Shown here one piece after another: positions 43,965 to 53,091 of a DNA stretch of 64,000 nt. The position numbers and the translations under genes were made by a program. Origin of the DNA: Clostridium ljungdahlii DSM 13528 (lineage in GTDB: Bacteria; Bacillota; Clostridia; Clostridiales; Clostridiaceae); assembly GCF_000143685.1 (NCBI RefSeq), contig NC_014328.1, positions 2,232,001 to 2,296,000 on the forward strand, given 5' to 3'. The notes beneath the pieces were generated by a model. It was not told where the DNA came from and searched no databases. It was given only the letters and a program-made list of their open reading frames with translations. Numbering within the stretch: the first letter of the stretch is position 1; each line of letters starts with the position of its first letter.

Positions 43965-44303
43965 TTTAAAATAATATTTTTAACTTAGCATTTATGTTTA
44001 TTAATAAAAAAAGCAGAAATGCTTTTTTATGCTCATCTTTGGAAAAGTATTTTACAGAATATAGTTTGATAGTATCATTTTTTATTTCATAACTATAATA
44101 TGGAAGTGCAAGTATATATAGGAAAAGACTAAATTTCAATAAGAACTAGTCTATGGATTACTTTTCTGTTAAAATACTTTTATAGTATATGGTTAGAGAT
44201 ATTATTATAAATAATTTCAGTTTAATTTTTAAAAATTTCCTAGTTAAAGATATCTAAATAACAAGGTAGTGAATGTAAAAAATATAATAAAAGAGGAGAA
44301 CTT
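43965..44303. other. Intergenic region with terminator-like hairpin
   Basis: A short hairpin AAAAAAGC...GCTTTTTT near 44008-44029 probably ends hutD transcription. The remainder is AT-rich and without recognisable genes or repeats. Confidence 0.45.
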
Positions 44304-46334
44304 ATGAATGTTAGGTTTAAAACAACCTTGATGATTTTTACAAGCTTTTTGCTTTTGATGATTTTGGCATTCATTATATTTAATTTTGCCATTTTTAAAT
44401 ATATTGACAGAATTGAAACTAAAGGTGTAGACGATAGTTTTCAAATTGTAAATTCATTGATTAGTAGGGAAAAGAAGAATATGGAGGCAACGTCTATTGA
44501 TTGGTCTCACTGGGATGAGACTTATAACTTTATGTTAGGTGAAAATACCTCATATTATATAAAAAATAATTTTGGAGGTAATACATTAAAAGAGCTGAAT
44601 TTAAATTTTATGGCTTTTGTGGATACAAAAGGTGGTATGGTCTATAGCATTTCAAATGGACTAAAAAATAGTATAAAATCAGAACTAGAAGACAGATTAT
44701 TTAAAAGACCAGATAATTTTAAGAAAATAACTACATTTAAAAATAATGATGAAATACGTTCTGGCATTATAGATATTTCGGGAAAAGAATTCATTGTTAC
44801 TATTTCACCTATAACAACAACTAATAAAAATATGAAAAGTAACGGAAATTTGATATTAGGAAAATTTATAAACGATTCATTCCTTAGTTATATGAGTTCT
44901 GTAACAAAATCTAAAGCTAAATTTGTAAGAGATATATCTTCTAGGAATATGGAAGGTACTGTTGTAAAAAAGGATAATGATTATATTACAGGATATAGAA
45001 CAATACGAGATATAAATGGAAATATGTCTATAACCATGTCCATTACTATAATGAGGTATGAATATAAGTTGGGTAAGTTTTATTTTATAATTCTTATTTT
45101 AATTTTTTTATTGTTGGCGTTTATAGTATCATGTATTTTGTTAGTCATTTTTAATAAATGTATATTAAATCGTTTTAAAAGTATTAATGAATTTATAAAT
45201 AAGGTATCTCAAAATAAAGATATGAGTGTTCGTTTAAATATTTCTGGAAATGATGAAATAGCAAATGTTGCTAATTCTACCAATGGAATGCTGTCTCAAT
45301 TAGAATCTGCTTACAAAGATATTTTAATATTAAGTTATTTTGATAAACTTACGGGATTGAGAAATAGAACATATGTAGAACAAAAATTTGACGAACTAAA
45401 CTTAAAATCAGTGGCTAATTATTGCATGATAATAGGTGATATAAATGGTATGAAACTTATAAATGATAAATTTGGGCACAGAGAAGGTGACAGATTGATA
45501 TGCACTATAGCTAATGTATTAAAAAAAGTATGTTCAAAAGATGATATTGCAGCAAGGTGGAGTGGAGATGAATTTATAGTACTTATTATAGACAAAGAGT
45601 ATTCTTATTCATCAAGTCTAATGCAAAATATTAAAGGCGAATGTGAAAAGGTAATGAATTTTAATTTTGAAATTAGCATAGCTTGGGGCATTGCAGAAAA
45701 AAGCCATCATCTTAAACTAGAGGAAGTTATGAATTTAGCAGAAGAAAGAATGTACAGAAGTAAACTGGTTAAGATAAAAAGTTCAAGAAACGCAATTATT
45801 GCATCTCTTGAAAAAATTTTATATGAAAAACATAGTGAAACGGAAGAGCATACTCAGAGAGTTAAAGAGCTTAGTGTTAAGTTGGGTAGGAAACTTAATT
45901 TATCTCAAGAGCAACTGGAAGAATTGGAGTTATTGAGTTTACTTCATGATATTGGGAAAATAGGAATACCTGATAATGTATTGATGAAGCCGGGTAAGTT
46001 AACTGATGAAGAGTGGGATATAATGAAAAAACATACCGAAATAGGTTATAGAATAGCTAAAGCAACACCAGGATTAAGTCATGTAGCAAATGAAATACTT
46101 TGTCATCATGAAAAATTTGATGGGACAGGCTATCCTCAAGGACTTAAAGAAGGAGAAATACCTATTTTGTCAAGAATAATAAATATAATAGATTCTTTTG
46201 ACGTAATGACTCATAAAAGAATATACAAAAATGCTAATGACATGAACTATGCCATTAAAGAGTTAGAAAGATGCTCTGAAACCCAATTTGATCCTCATAT
46301 GGTTAGAGAATTTATAAAACTTTTAAAGAAATAG
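44304..46334 (+). CDS. CHASE4-HAMP-GGDEF-HD-GYP c-di-GMP signalling protein
   Basis: A 676-residue membrane protein. TM1 is at about 9-33. A periplasmic CHASE4 domain starts with IDWSHWDETYNFM (about 67-79), TM2 is at about 256-285, then HAMP, then a diguanylate cyclase domain whose active motif reads SGDEF (WSGDEFIVLI). The C-terminal domain is an HD-GYP phosphodiesterase with LLHDIGKIGIPDNVL, HHEKFDGTGYP and GEIP. It can probably both make and degrade c-di-GMP in response to an external cue. The SGDEF variant is usually active. GAGGAGAACTT precedes the ATG. Confidence 0.85.
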   Translation: MNVRFKTTLMIFTSFLLLMILAFIIFNFAIFKYIDRIETKGVDDSFQIVNSLISREKKNMEATSIDWSHWDETYNFMLGENTSYYIKNNFGGNTLKELNLNFMAFVDTKGGMVYSISNGLKNSIKSELEDRLFKRPDNFKKITTFKNNDEIRSGIIDISGKEFIVTISPITTTNKNMKSNGNLILGKFINDSFLSYMSSVTKSKAKFVRDISSRNMEGTVVKKDNDYITGYRTIRDINGNMSITMSITIMRYEYKLGKFYFIILILIFLLLAFIVSCILLVIFNKCILNRFKSINEFINKVSQNKDMSVRLNISGNDEIANVANSTNGMLSQLESAYKDILILSYFDKLTGLRNRTYVEQKFDELNLKSVANYCMIIGDINGMKLINDKFGHREGDRLICTIANVLKKVCSKDDIAARWSGDEFIVLIIDKEYSYSSSLMQNIKGECEKVMNFNFEISIAWGIAEKSHHLKLEEVMNLAEERMYRSKLVKIKSSRNAIIASLEKILYEKHSETEEHTQRVKELSVKLGRKLNLSQEQLEELELLSLLHDIGKIGIPDNVLMKPGKLTDEEWDIMKKHTEIGYRIAKATPGLSHVANEILCHHEKFDGTGYPQGLKEGEIPILSRIINIIDSFDVMTHKRIYKNANDMNYAIKELERCSETQFDPHMVREFIKLLKK

Positions 46335-46350
46335 TTATATGTAGTAAATA

Positions 46351-46389
46351 AAAAAGGCCTTTAAAATATTATTGTTTTTGGGCCTTTTT
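46351..46389 (+). terminator. Terminator
   Basis: AAAAAGGCC (46351-46359) pairs with GGCCTTTTT (46381-46389). Confidence 0.8.
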
Positions 46390-46515
46390 ATATTTAAAAA
46401 ATTTAAATACAAGTGTACATAAATTATATGTAATAATTCTATTTAAACAGGGTAAAACTATAATAGGAAAGTTGGTTAGCAATTTTATAAGAAATGTGAG
46501 GGAGGGCTTAATAAA

Positions 46516-46722
46516 TTGACTGTAGGATCTCAAGTAAAACAGACATTAGCTGTTCTTAAAGGTGCTGAAAGTACTTTGAGAGTATATTCTCTTCAAGAAC
46601 AGGATAAAAAAGTAAAGAATGTGTACAAAGAGGCACTGGATGCTGTAGATGGTATTACAAAGAATCTAAATGATAGATTAAAATATTTAGAATATGAAGA
46701 GCCTCAATATAAACAGAATTGA
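46516..46722 (+). CDS. DUF1657 small protein, first of the spoVA operon
   Basis: A 68-residue helical protein (TVGSQVKQTLAVLKGAESTL...YEEPQYKQN) of the DUF1657 family, starting with TTG behind GGGAGGG. Such proteins flank mobile-type spoVA operons (the spoVA-2mob arrangement of Bacillus) and are found in spores. A near twin at 49480 closes the operon. Forespore expression is expected, but no sigma-G promoter could be assigned with certainty. Confidence 0.8.
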   Translation: MTVGSQVKQTLAVLKGAESTLRVYSLQEQDKKVKNVYKEALDAVDGITKNLNDRLKYLEYEEPQYKQN

Positions 46723-46738
46723 TTTGGGGGAATAATAT

Positions 46739-47599
46739 ATGAAAATTTGGATTATAATTTTGTTAAAATCTACGGTACTATTTTTTGTTACCTTGTTTTT
46801 TATAACAATAATGGGAAAAAAGTATCCCAGAAGGATAACCCCTTTTAATTTTATAAATTATAGTGTAATAGCGGTTTTAATAGCATTAACGTGTATAAAT
46901 GTTATATACAACTGGGTAATTGGTATTCTGGCCATAGCTGTATGGATGCTTCTTCCGCTAATTTTAGAATATGCTTCTATGAAAAGCAAATTTATATCTA
47001 ATTTGCTAAAGGGTAAAGGAATTGTAGTTGTAAAAGAAGGAAAAGTAATGGAAGAAAATTTAAGTAAAATTGGATGCAGCGGCGAGGACTTATTAAGGGA
47101 ACTTCGCTCAAAAAATATATTTAATTTAGCAGATGTGGAATTTGCCATGATGGAATCTACAGGAGATATAAATATACTCATGAAATCAGATAAAAGGCCA
47201 CTTACTCCAAATGATCTTCAAATAGAAGTGTGTCAAGAAGGAGCACCCCAGACTGTAATATTGGACGGAAATATAATAAATGAATCCTTGAGTAATTTAG
47301 GACTAAATCAAGGATGGCTTGATGTACAGTTAGAATCTAAAGGTGTATCTTTGGATAATGTATTTATAGGTCAGGTTAATTCAAAAGGAGAACTCTACAT
47401 AGATTTATTTGATGATTTAATTCAAACTCCCCAATCAAATGTTAGAAAAATTCTCTATGCCAATCTGGAAAAGGCTCAGGCAAATTTGATGTCATTTGCA
47501 CTTGAAACTGAGGATAAAAAGGTAAAAGATATGTATAAAAAGGATTCTGATATTTTAAAGAATGTATTAATAAAGTTAAAACCCTATTTATTGAAATAG
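46739..47599 (+). CDS. DUF421 (YetF-like) membrane protein with C-terminal DUF1657-like segment
   Basis: A 286-residue protein. Three N-terminal helices (about 5-80) are followed by the DUF421 soluble domain (LLRELRSKNIFNLADVEFAMME and SLSNLGLNQGWL). The last 55 residues (LEKAQANLMSFALETEDKKV, then KDMYKKDSDIL) resemble the neighbouring DUF1657 proteins, so a DUF1657 module is fused to the tail. YetF-type proteins in spoVA-2mob operons contribute to spore heat resistance in Bacillus. GGGGGAATAAT precedes the ATG. Confidence 0.8.
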   Translation: MKIWIIILLKSTVLFFVTLFFITIMGKKYPRRITPFNFINYSVIAVLIALTCINVIYNWVIGILAIAVWMLLPLILEYASMKSKFISNLLKGKGIVVVKEGKVMEENLSKIGCSGEDLLRELRSKNIFNLADVEFAMMESTGDINILMKSDKRPLTPNDLQIEVCQEGAPQTVILDGNIINESLSNLGLNQGWLDVQLESKGVSLDNVFIGQVNSKGELYIDLFDDLIQTPQSNVRKILYANLEKAQANLMSFALETEDKKVKDMYKKDSDILKNVLIKLKPYLLK

Positions 47600-47610
47600 A
47601 AGGTGATGAA

Positions 47611-48090
47611 ATGTCCAATAAAAAAAATAAAAAGTTGACTCCTGTACAACAAGAGTATCAAAATTTGGCTAAAACAAAAGAGACAAAAAGAAATGTTCTT
47701 AAAAATAGTCTGAAGGCATTTTTGGTTGGCGGGAGTATTTGTGCTTTTGGTCAGGTACTTCAAATTATATTTATAAAGTATTTTAAGTTTACAGAGGCCA
47801 ATGCTGGTAATCCGACATCTGCAGTCATAATAATAATTGCTGTATTACTTACAGGGTTTGGAGTGTTTGATCACATTGCACAATGGGCTGGTGCAGGAAC
47901 ATCTATTCCTGTTACTGGTTTTGCAAATTCCATTGCATCCGCTGCTATAGAACATAGAAGCGAAGGATTCGTTCTTGGTGTAGGAGGAAATATGTTTAAA
48001 ATTGCAGGTCCTGTAATAACTTTTGGAGTTTTTTCTGCTTTTGTAGTTGCTACTATAAAAGTAATTATTAAATGGTTAGGTGGGATGTAA
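47611..48090 (+). CDS. spoVAC: Stage V sporulation protein AC
   Basis: A 159-residue SpoVAC with a charged N-terminus, about four membrane helices and the family blocks FLVGGSICAFGQVLQ, GAGTSIPVTGFANSIASAA and GFVLGVGGNMFKIAGPVI. In the inner spore membrane, SpoVAC forms the mechanosensitive channel through which dipicolinic acid moves. It overlaps neither neighbour: DUF421 ends 11 bases before, and spoVAD starts directly after the stop. Confidence 0.9.
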   Translation: MSNKKNKKLTPVQQEYQNLAKTKETKRNVLKNSLKAFLVGGSICAFGQVLQIIFIKYFKFTEANAGNPTSAVIIIIAVLLTGFGVFDHIAQWAGAGTSIPVTGFANSIASAAIEHRSEGFVLGVGGNMFKIAGPVITFGVFSAFVVATIKVIIKWLGGM

Positions 48091-49088
48091 ATGATTCAAG
48101 GTCATCAATCATGGGTATTTGAATCTAAACCGACTATACTTGGATGTGGGGCAGTAGGAGGACCGTTTGAAGCAAAAGGTGCTTTGGCTAAAGATTTTGA
48201 TTTGCTTCATGAAGATATATGGGTTGGACAGGATAGTTTCGAGAAATCTGAAAAAAAGTTATTGGAGGAAGCCTGTCAGATTGCTATAAAAAATGCAAAA
48301 GTGAAAAAGGAAAGTGTAAATTTTTTCGTAAGTGGAGATCTTATAAATCAGATAGTTATCAGTAGTTTTGCTGCTAGAACTTTAAGCATACCGTATTTAG
48401 GTATATTTGGAGCCTGCTCAACTTCTATGGAAGGGTTAGCTATATCGTCTTTGCTTGTAGATAATGGTGCAGCAGAATATGTTCTTTGTGGAACATCCAG
48501 CCATAATGCTGCTGCAGAAAAACAGTTTAGATACCCTACAGAGTATGGGGGCAGAAGCCGCCTACAGCTCAATGGACGGTAACAGGAGCAGGAGCTGCAG
48601 TAGTTGGAAAAGGTACTGGACCTAAAGTTACATCAGCTACTATAGGTAAAGTAGTAGATATGGGAATTTCTGATCCATTTAATATGGGTGCTGCTATGGC
48701 ACCAGCCGCAGTAGATACAATAGAAGCTCATTTTAGAGATTTAAATAGAGATCCTTCTTATTATGACATAATAGCTACAGGAGATTTGGGGAAAATAGGT
48801 CATGACATAGCAGAAGAAATTTTAAAAAAGGATGGATTTAAGTTTCAGGAAGGAGTATTTAAAGACTGCGGAAAGCTGATATATAACAAAGATCAACCTG
48901 TATTTTCAGGTGGCAGCGGATGCGCATGTTCTGCTACGGTAACTTATGGACATTTCTTTAAGGAAATGAAGAAAAAAAAGTTAAATAAAATATTGGTAGT
49001 AGCAACAGGAGCACTTATGTCACCTATGTCATATCAACAAAAAGAGAGTATACCATCTGTGGCTCATGCAGTATCTATAGAAGCATAG
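48091..49088 (+). pseudogene. spoVAD: SpoVAD, interrupted by a one-base frameshift
   Basis: SpoVAD is a thiolase-fold protein of about 340 residues that binds dipicolinic acid on the spore inner membrane. Here the first 153 codons read normally (QGHQSWVFESKPTI...FRYPTEYGG) and then go out of frame and stop at 48582. From CAG at 48552 another frame continues with the expected QKPPTAQWTVTGAGAAVVGK to the natural stop at 49088 (179 codons with stop). One base is missing in the run of five G at 48547-48551. It is either a homopolymer sequencing error or a real null mutation. Confidence 0.88.
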
Positions 49089-49105
49089 AAGAGAGGTGCA
49101 TTCAT

Positions 49106-49459
49106 ATGGAAAAATTTGTTTGGGCATTTTTAGTAGGCGGAGGAATATGTGTAATAGGTCAGATAATGATGGACGTATTTAAACTCACACCGGCACATAC
49201 AACAACTACTCTTGTAGTAGTAGGAGCTGTTCTTGGAGGATTGGGATTATATGATCCTTTAGTAAAGTTTGCTGGCGCTGGTGCTTCTATACCAATAAGT
49301 AGTTTTGGAAATTCATTAGTTAAAGGGGCTATGATGGAAGCAGATGAATATGGAATAATAGGTGTGCTAACAGGAATTTTTGAGATTACCAGTGCTGGTA
49401 TTTCTGCTGCTGTTATTTTTGGATTTATAGGAGCCTTAATATTTAAACCTAAAGGATAA
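49106..49459 (+). CDS. spoVAE: Stage V sporulation protein AE (SpoVAEb type)
   Basis: A 117-residue membrane protein related to SpoVAC, with three to four helices and FLVGGGICVIGQIMMDVF, GAGASIPISSFGNSLVKGA and GIFEITSAGISAAV. It is the membrane SpoVAEb component of the dipicolinate uptake and release channel. It follows spoVAD by 17 bases with AAGAGAGGTG as ribosome site. Confidence 0.9.
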   Translation: MEKFVWAFLVGGGICVIGQIMMDVFKLTPAHTTTTLVVVGAVLGGLGLYDPLVKFAGAGASIPISSFGNSLVKGAMMEADEYGIIGVLTGIFEITSAGISAAVIFGFIGALIFKPKG

Positions 49460-49479
49460 TTTAAAGGAGGTGATAATAA

Positions 49480-49686
49480 ATGACAGTTGGAACTCAAATG
49501 CAGCAAGCAATAGCAGGAATTCAAAGTGCAGCTGCAACTATGAAAACATTTGAACTTGAGACACAGGACAAAAGTGCTAAAAAAGATTTTCACCAAATAG
49601 CAACAAACTTGGATGAAGCTCTTCAAATACTTCAAGGAAGGCAAAACTTTATACAGCAAGAGGAACCACAATACAAACAATGTTAA
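49480..49686 (+). CDS. DUF1657 small protein, last of the spoVA operon
   Basis: A 68-residue paralogue of the protein at 46516, ending EEPQYKQC where that one ends EEPQYKQN. AAAGGAGGTGATAATAA precedes the ATG. A terminator follows, so the operon is DUF1657-DUF421-spoVAC-spoVAD-spoVAEb-DUF1657. Confidence 0.82.
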   Translation: MTVGTQMQQAIAGIQSAAATMKTFELETQDKSAKKDFHQIATNLDEALQILQGRQNFIQQEEPQYKQC

Positions 49687-49718
49687 TAATAAAAATATAG
49701 TGCAATTAATAAAAAATT

Positions 49719-49761
49719 TAAAGGTCATAATTGTCAGTTAATATGATAATTATGACCTTTA
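49719..49761 (+). terminator. Terminator of the spoVA operon
   Basis: TAAAGGTCATAATTGTCA pairs with TGATAATTATGACCTTTA, with one bulge, followed by TTTA. Confidence 0.85.
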
Positions 49762-49925
49762 TTTAAACAATGATATACTGAAATGTATTATGTTAAAATA
49801 ATAAATATTATGTAAATAGAAAATAAAGTAAACAAAAAAGTAATAATAAACAACAGTTGTAAATAAAGAGAAAACTAATTAAAATAAAAAGTATAAAGCA
49901 TCAATAACCAAAATGGAGATTTATT

Positions 49926-50714
49926 ATGACTTTAAATAATGAAAAGACTGTTTTAATTACAGGAGCTTCAAGTGGAATAGGACTTGAACTTGCAAAATTA
50001 TTTTCTAAGGATGGATATAATTTAATACTTGTAGCTAGAAGTGAAAACAAATTAGAAGAAATAGCAAAAAATTTAATAAAAAAATATAATATTAATGTAC
50101 ATATAATAAAAGAAGATCTTTCAAAAAGAGAATCTGTAAAAGATCTATTTTTAAAAGTGCAGCAGCTAGGCATAAGGGTAACTACTCTTGTTAATAATGC
50201 AGGTGCAGGTTACTGTGGACTTTTTCATGAAATTGATATAGACAAAGATGAAAAAATGATAGGTTTAAACATTGAAGCTATTACTTATTTAACGAAGTTA
50301 TTTTCAAAAGAAATGATAAAGTTAAAAAAAGGGAGTATATTAAATGTGGCATCTACGGGTTCTTATGAACCAGGACCTTATATTGCAGTATACTATGCGT
50401 CTAAAGCATATGTGCTATCCTTTTCTCAAGCCCTTGAAAATGAGCTAAAACCATATGGTATAAAAGTATGTACTCTGTGCCCAGGAGCTACTAAAACTGG
50501 ATTTTCTAAAAATGCAGGTAAAAAAGATATAAAAACTGCTATGAGTGCTGAAAAAACTGCTGAGATAGCTTATAGAGGATTTATGAAAAATAAATCTGTT
50601 ATAATACCAGGATTTTTTAATAAAATAGCTGTTTTATTTTGTAAGCTATTGCCAGGTAAGATTTCTGCGGTTGTTGTTAGAAGAATACAGGAAAATGTAA
50701 CTAAAAATTTTTAA
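49926..50714 (+). CDS. Short-chain dehydrogenase/reductase (DltE/YqjQ-like)
   Basis: A 262-residue classical SDR: NAD(P) motif TGASSGIGLELA (14-25), NNAGAGYCG, and the catalytic Tyr/Lys in YYASKAYVLSFSQ. The arginine in LVARSENK after beta-2 suggests NADP preference. The C-terminal hydrophobic stretch (FFNKIAVLFCKLLPG) is typical of the DltE-like subgroup. Substrate unknown. Monocistronic. Confidence 0.83.
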   Translation: MTLNNEKTVLITGASSGIGLELAKLFSKDGYNLILVARSENKLEEIAKNLIKKYNINVHIIKEDLSKRESVKDLFLKVQQLGIRVTTLVNNAGAGYCGLFHEIDIDKDEKMIGLNIEAITYLTKLFSKEMIKLKKGSILNVASTGSYEPGPYIAVYYASKAYVLSFSQALENELKPYGIKVCTLCPGATKTGFSKNAGKKDIKTAMSAEKTAEIAYRGFMKNKSVIIPGFFNKIAVLFCKLLPGKISAVVVRRIQENVTKNF

Positions 50715-50799
50715 AATAAATACTTTAAAGTTAAAAAATAGGTAGTATAATAGTAATATAATGGGAATACATAATACTATGAAATGGGGGATTATTTTT

Positions 50800-51012
50800 A
50801 TGAAAGTTATAATAGATAGGTTTGAGGGACCTTATGCCGTTTGCGAAAAGGAAGATAAAACTATGATGGATATAAAACGAATAAATTTACCCATTGAAGC
50901 AAAAGAGGGATATGTACTTGATGTACATGGAGATGAAATAACTATAGATTTAGAAGAAACCCAAAATAGGAAAAAACATATGGAATATATAACTAAAGAT
51001 ATGTGGAATTAA
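50800..51012 (+). CDS. DUF3006 family small protein
   Basis: A 70-residue protein starting MKVIIDRFEGPYAVCEKE, the pattern of DUF3006, which is a small beta-barrel domain of unknown function. GGGGGA lies before the ATG at 50800; a further in-frame ATG at 50761 has no ribosome site. Followed at once by a terminator. Confidence 0.7.
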   Translation: MKVIIDRFEGPYAVCEKEDKTMMDIKRINLPIEAKEGYVLDVHGDEITIDLEETQNRKKHMEYITKDMWN

Positions 51013-51032
51013 TTTTCCTATACTTATTTTAG

Positions 51033-51076
51033 GGAACAAAACTACTTCTGCATTTATGCAGAAATAGTTTTGTTCC
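51033..51076. terminator. Bidirectional terminator overlapping the activase 3' end
   Basis: GGAACAAAACTACTTCTGCA pairs with TGCAGAAATAGTTTTGTTCC, nearly perfect. The right arm lies inside the last codons of the convergent activase gene. Confidence 0.9.
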
Positions 51077-52013
51077 ACTTTTCACATCTTCCACCAAAGA
51101 AGCCCATAGTTTTTTTAGTGCCTGATATTTTTACAACTTCACATCTATTAGGGCATCCTCCACATTCAAAACTTTTAGATGTAAAACTAGCATTTGCTAA
51201 ATTAAATCCATTAAAGTTAGTGATCTTATTACTTTTTTGCAAAGCTTCCTTTGCTAAAATGGCTGCACCAATGGCACCCATTACTTTGAAATTTTGAGGG
51301 ATTACTACTTCCTTATTCAGTATTTCTTCAAAAGCAGTCTTCATTCCTATATTTGCAGCAACTCCTCCTTGAAAAAATATTTTGGATTTTATATCTTTGC
51401 CTTTGGCCACATTGGTTAAATAATTTCTGACAAGAGCATTACAAAGACCTTTTATTATATCAGAGTTACTATAACCTAATTGCTGCTTGTGTATCATATC
51501 TGATTCAGCAAATACGGCACATCTCCCTGCTATTCTTACAGGAGAAGTAGACTTTAAAGCATATTCTCCAAATTGTTCAATAGGTATATCTAATCTTTCA
51601 GCTTGACGGTCTAAAAAGGAACCTGTTCCTGCTGCACATACTGTATTCATTGCAAAATCTAGCACAATTCCATTTTGCAAAAGTATTATTTTAGAATCCT
51701 GTCCACCTATTTCTATTATGGTTTTAACATCTTTATCTAGGTTTAAGGCAGCAACGGCATGAGAAGTTATTTCGTTTTTAATTATATCAGCGCCTATAAT
51801 AGAAGCAGCAATTTGTCTTCCGCTTCCAGTGGTTCCAACTGCACTTATGTCTGTGTCTTTATATTTATTTTTCAATAATTTAAATCCTTCTTGAATTGCA
51901 CTTATAGGTCTTCCTTTTGTCCTCAAATAAAGTGATTCAAGTAAGTTCATATTTTCATCAACTATTACAATATCTGTGCTAACTGAGCCTACGTCAACTC
52001 CCATATAATACAT
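51054..52013 (-). CDS. 2-hydroxyacyl-CoA dehydratase activase (BadF/BcrA ATPase family)
   Basis: A 319-residue ASKHA ATPase. GVDVGSVSTDIVIVD binds phosphate, and the two cysteines bridging the [4Fe-4S] cluster of the dimer are in NTVCAAGTGSFLDRQAERL and AGRCAVFAESDMI. A C-terminal cysteine-rich tail (ECGGCPNRCEVV, GGRCEKWN) is an addition seen in some activases. It uses ATP to drive an electron into a double-cubane or dehydratase partner. AAAGGAGAAAAAAA precedes the ATG at 52013, which lies inside the end of the upstream gene. Confidence 0.85.
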   Translation of the reverse strand: MYYMGVDVGSVSTDIVIVDENMNLLESLYLRTKGRPISAIQEGFKLLKNKYKDTDISAVGTTGSGRQIAASIIGADIIKNEITSHAVAALNLDKDVKTIIEIGGQDSKIILLQNGIVLDFAMNTVCAAGTGSFLDRQAERLDIPIEQFGEYALKSTSPVRIAGRCAVFAESDMIHKQQLGYSNSDIIKGLCNALVRNYLTNVAKGKDIKSKIFFQGGVAANIGMKTAFEEILNKEVVIPQNFKVMGAIGAAILAKEALQKSNKITNFNGFNLANASFTSKSFECGGCPNRCEVVKISGTKKTMGFFGGRCEKWNKTISA

Positions 52014-53091
52014 TTTTTTTTCTCCTTTCAAGTAAATCTAAAAATGCTTCTATTCTTGTTATATATCCAGCTTCACCAGTCATTTCATCTACTATTAATG
52101 TAAGTATAGGGAAATTTCTATCCTTTGATATAGTTGGAAGTATGGATTTTGATACAATTTCAGGCATACATCCCATAGGAAAAATCTGTATAGCACCATC
52201 AAACCCTCTTTTATCTGCTAAAACAGCTTCTCCTATACATTCCCTCGCATGACCTCCTATATAATAAGGTAAATATTTTTTAGAATTTTTTCTTAAATTG
52301 AGTGAATTCAACTTTAATGGAGATAAAGCCATATCTTTAATCCACCAACTTGGAGAAAGATATCTAGCTGTAGATACTCCATAATTCATAAGTTTTTCTT
52401 CTATAAAAAGATTTGAAAAAGGTTCTATTATAGTATATATTTCACCGATTATAGCAATTTTTAAAGGGTTTTTATTTTTAGAAATTGGTACTTTGCTTAA
52501 CTGCTCCATATATTTTTTTATAGTAAATATCATTTCTTCTGGTGAAGCAGTTTTAAAAGCTTTTAATTTACAATCTTTTAATATATCTTTGCACTGTCCT
52601 TTTTTTATTTCATAACCTGATAATAATTTTGCCTTTTTATCTATATTGTCCATTAGATTTATTATCTTAAGTCCTTGATGTACTACTTTTAACTTTTCTA
52701 TGGCATTTTTCTTGCTAACTGATCCAATAGAAAGCAGTCTTCTCATAAGTTCTTTCAATCCTATATCTTTTGGATAATCTAAAACTATAAAATTTAAGTT
52801 ATAGCCTAATTTTTTCAATAAATTCATTTGAAGTTCGCAATATTCTCCAAATCTGCAGGGGCCGCAGCTTCCAACTATTAATATTGTATCTGCACCTTGT
52901 TTTATACTTTGTATATAATTTCCTATCATTATTTTAAAAGGAAGGCACATTTCTTCTGGAGAATAAAATGATCCAATTTCTAGAGCTTCCCTGTTGCTCA
53001 ATGGAGGAATTATATAATCAACTCCAAGTCCATCAAATACAGCCTTTGCTGCAAAACAAGTATTGCCAAGGTGGGGGAAGGTTACTTTCAT
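51994..53091 (-). CDS. 2-hydroxyacyl-CoA dehydratase/CoA-activase-like protein (DUF2229-type)
   Basis: A 365-residue protein with SPEEMCLPFKIMIGNYIQ, LIVGSCGPCRFGEYCELQ and DEMTGEAGYITRIEAFLDL, the landmarks of 2-hydroxyglutaryl-CoA dehydratase-like components that hold a [4Fe-4S] cluster through conserved cysteines. The ATG at 53091 follows AAAGGAGGTG. It overlaps both neighbours, so the three genes form one tightly coupled operon. The real substrate is unknown; no CoA transferase or dehydrogenase is nearby. Confidence 0.75.
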   Translation of the reverse strand: MKVTFPHLGNTCFAAKAVFDGLGVDYIIPPLSNREALEIGSFYSPEEMCLPFKIMIGNYIQSIKQGADTILIVGSCGPCRFGEYCELQMNLLKKLGYNLNFIVLDYPKDIGLKELMRRLLSIGSVSKKNAIEKLKVVHQGLKIINLMDNIDKKAKLLSGYEIKKGQCKDILKDCKLKAFKTASPEEMIFTIKKYMEQLSKVPISKNKNPLKIAIIGEIYTIIEPFSNLFIEEKLMNYGVSTARYLSPSWWIKDMALSPLKLNSLNLRKNSKKYLPYYIGGHARECIGEAVLADKRGFDGAIQIFPMGCMPEIVSKSILPTISKDRNFPILTLIVDEMTGEAGYITRIEAFLDLLERRKKNVLYGS

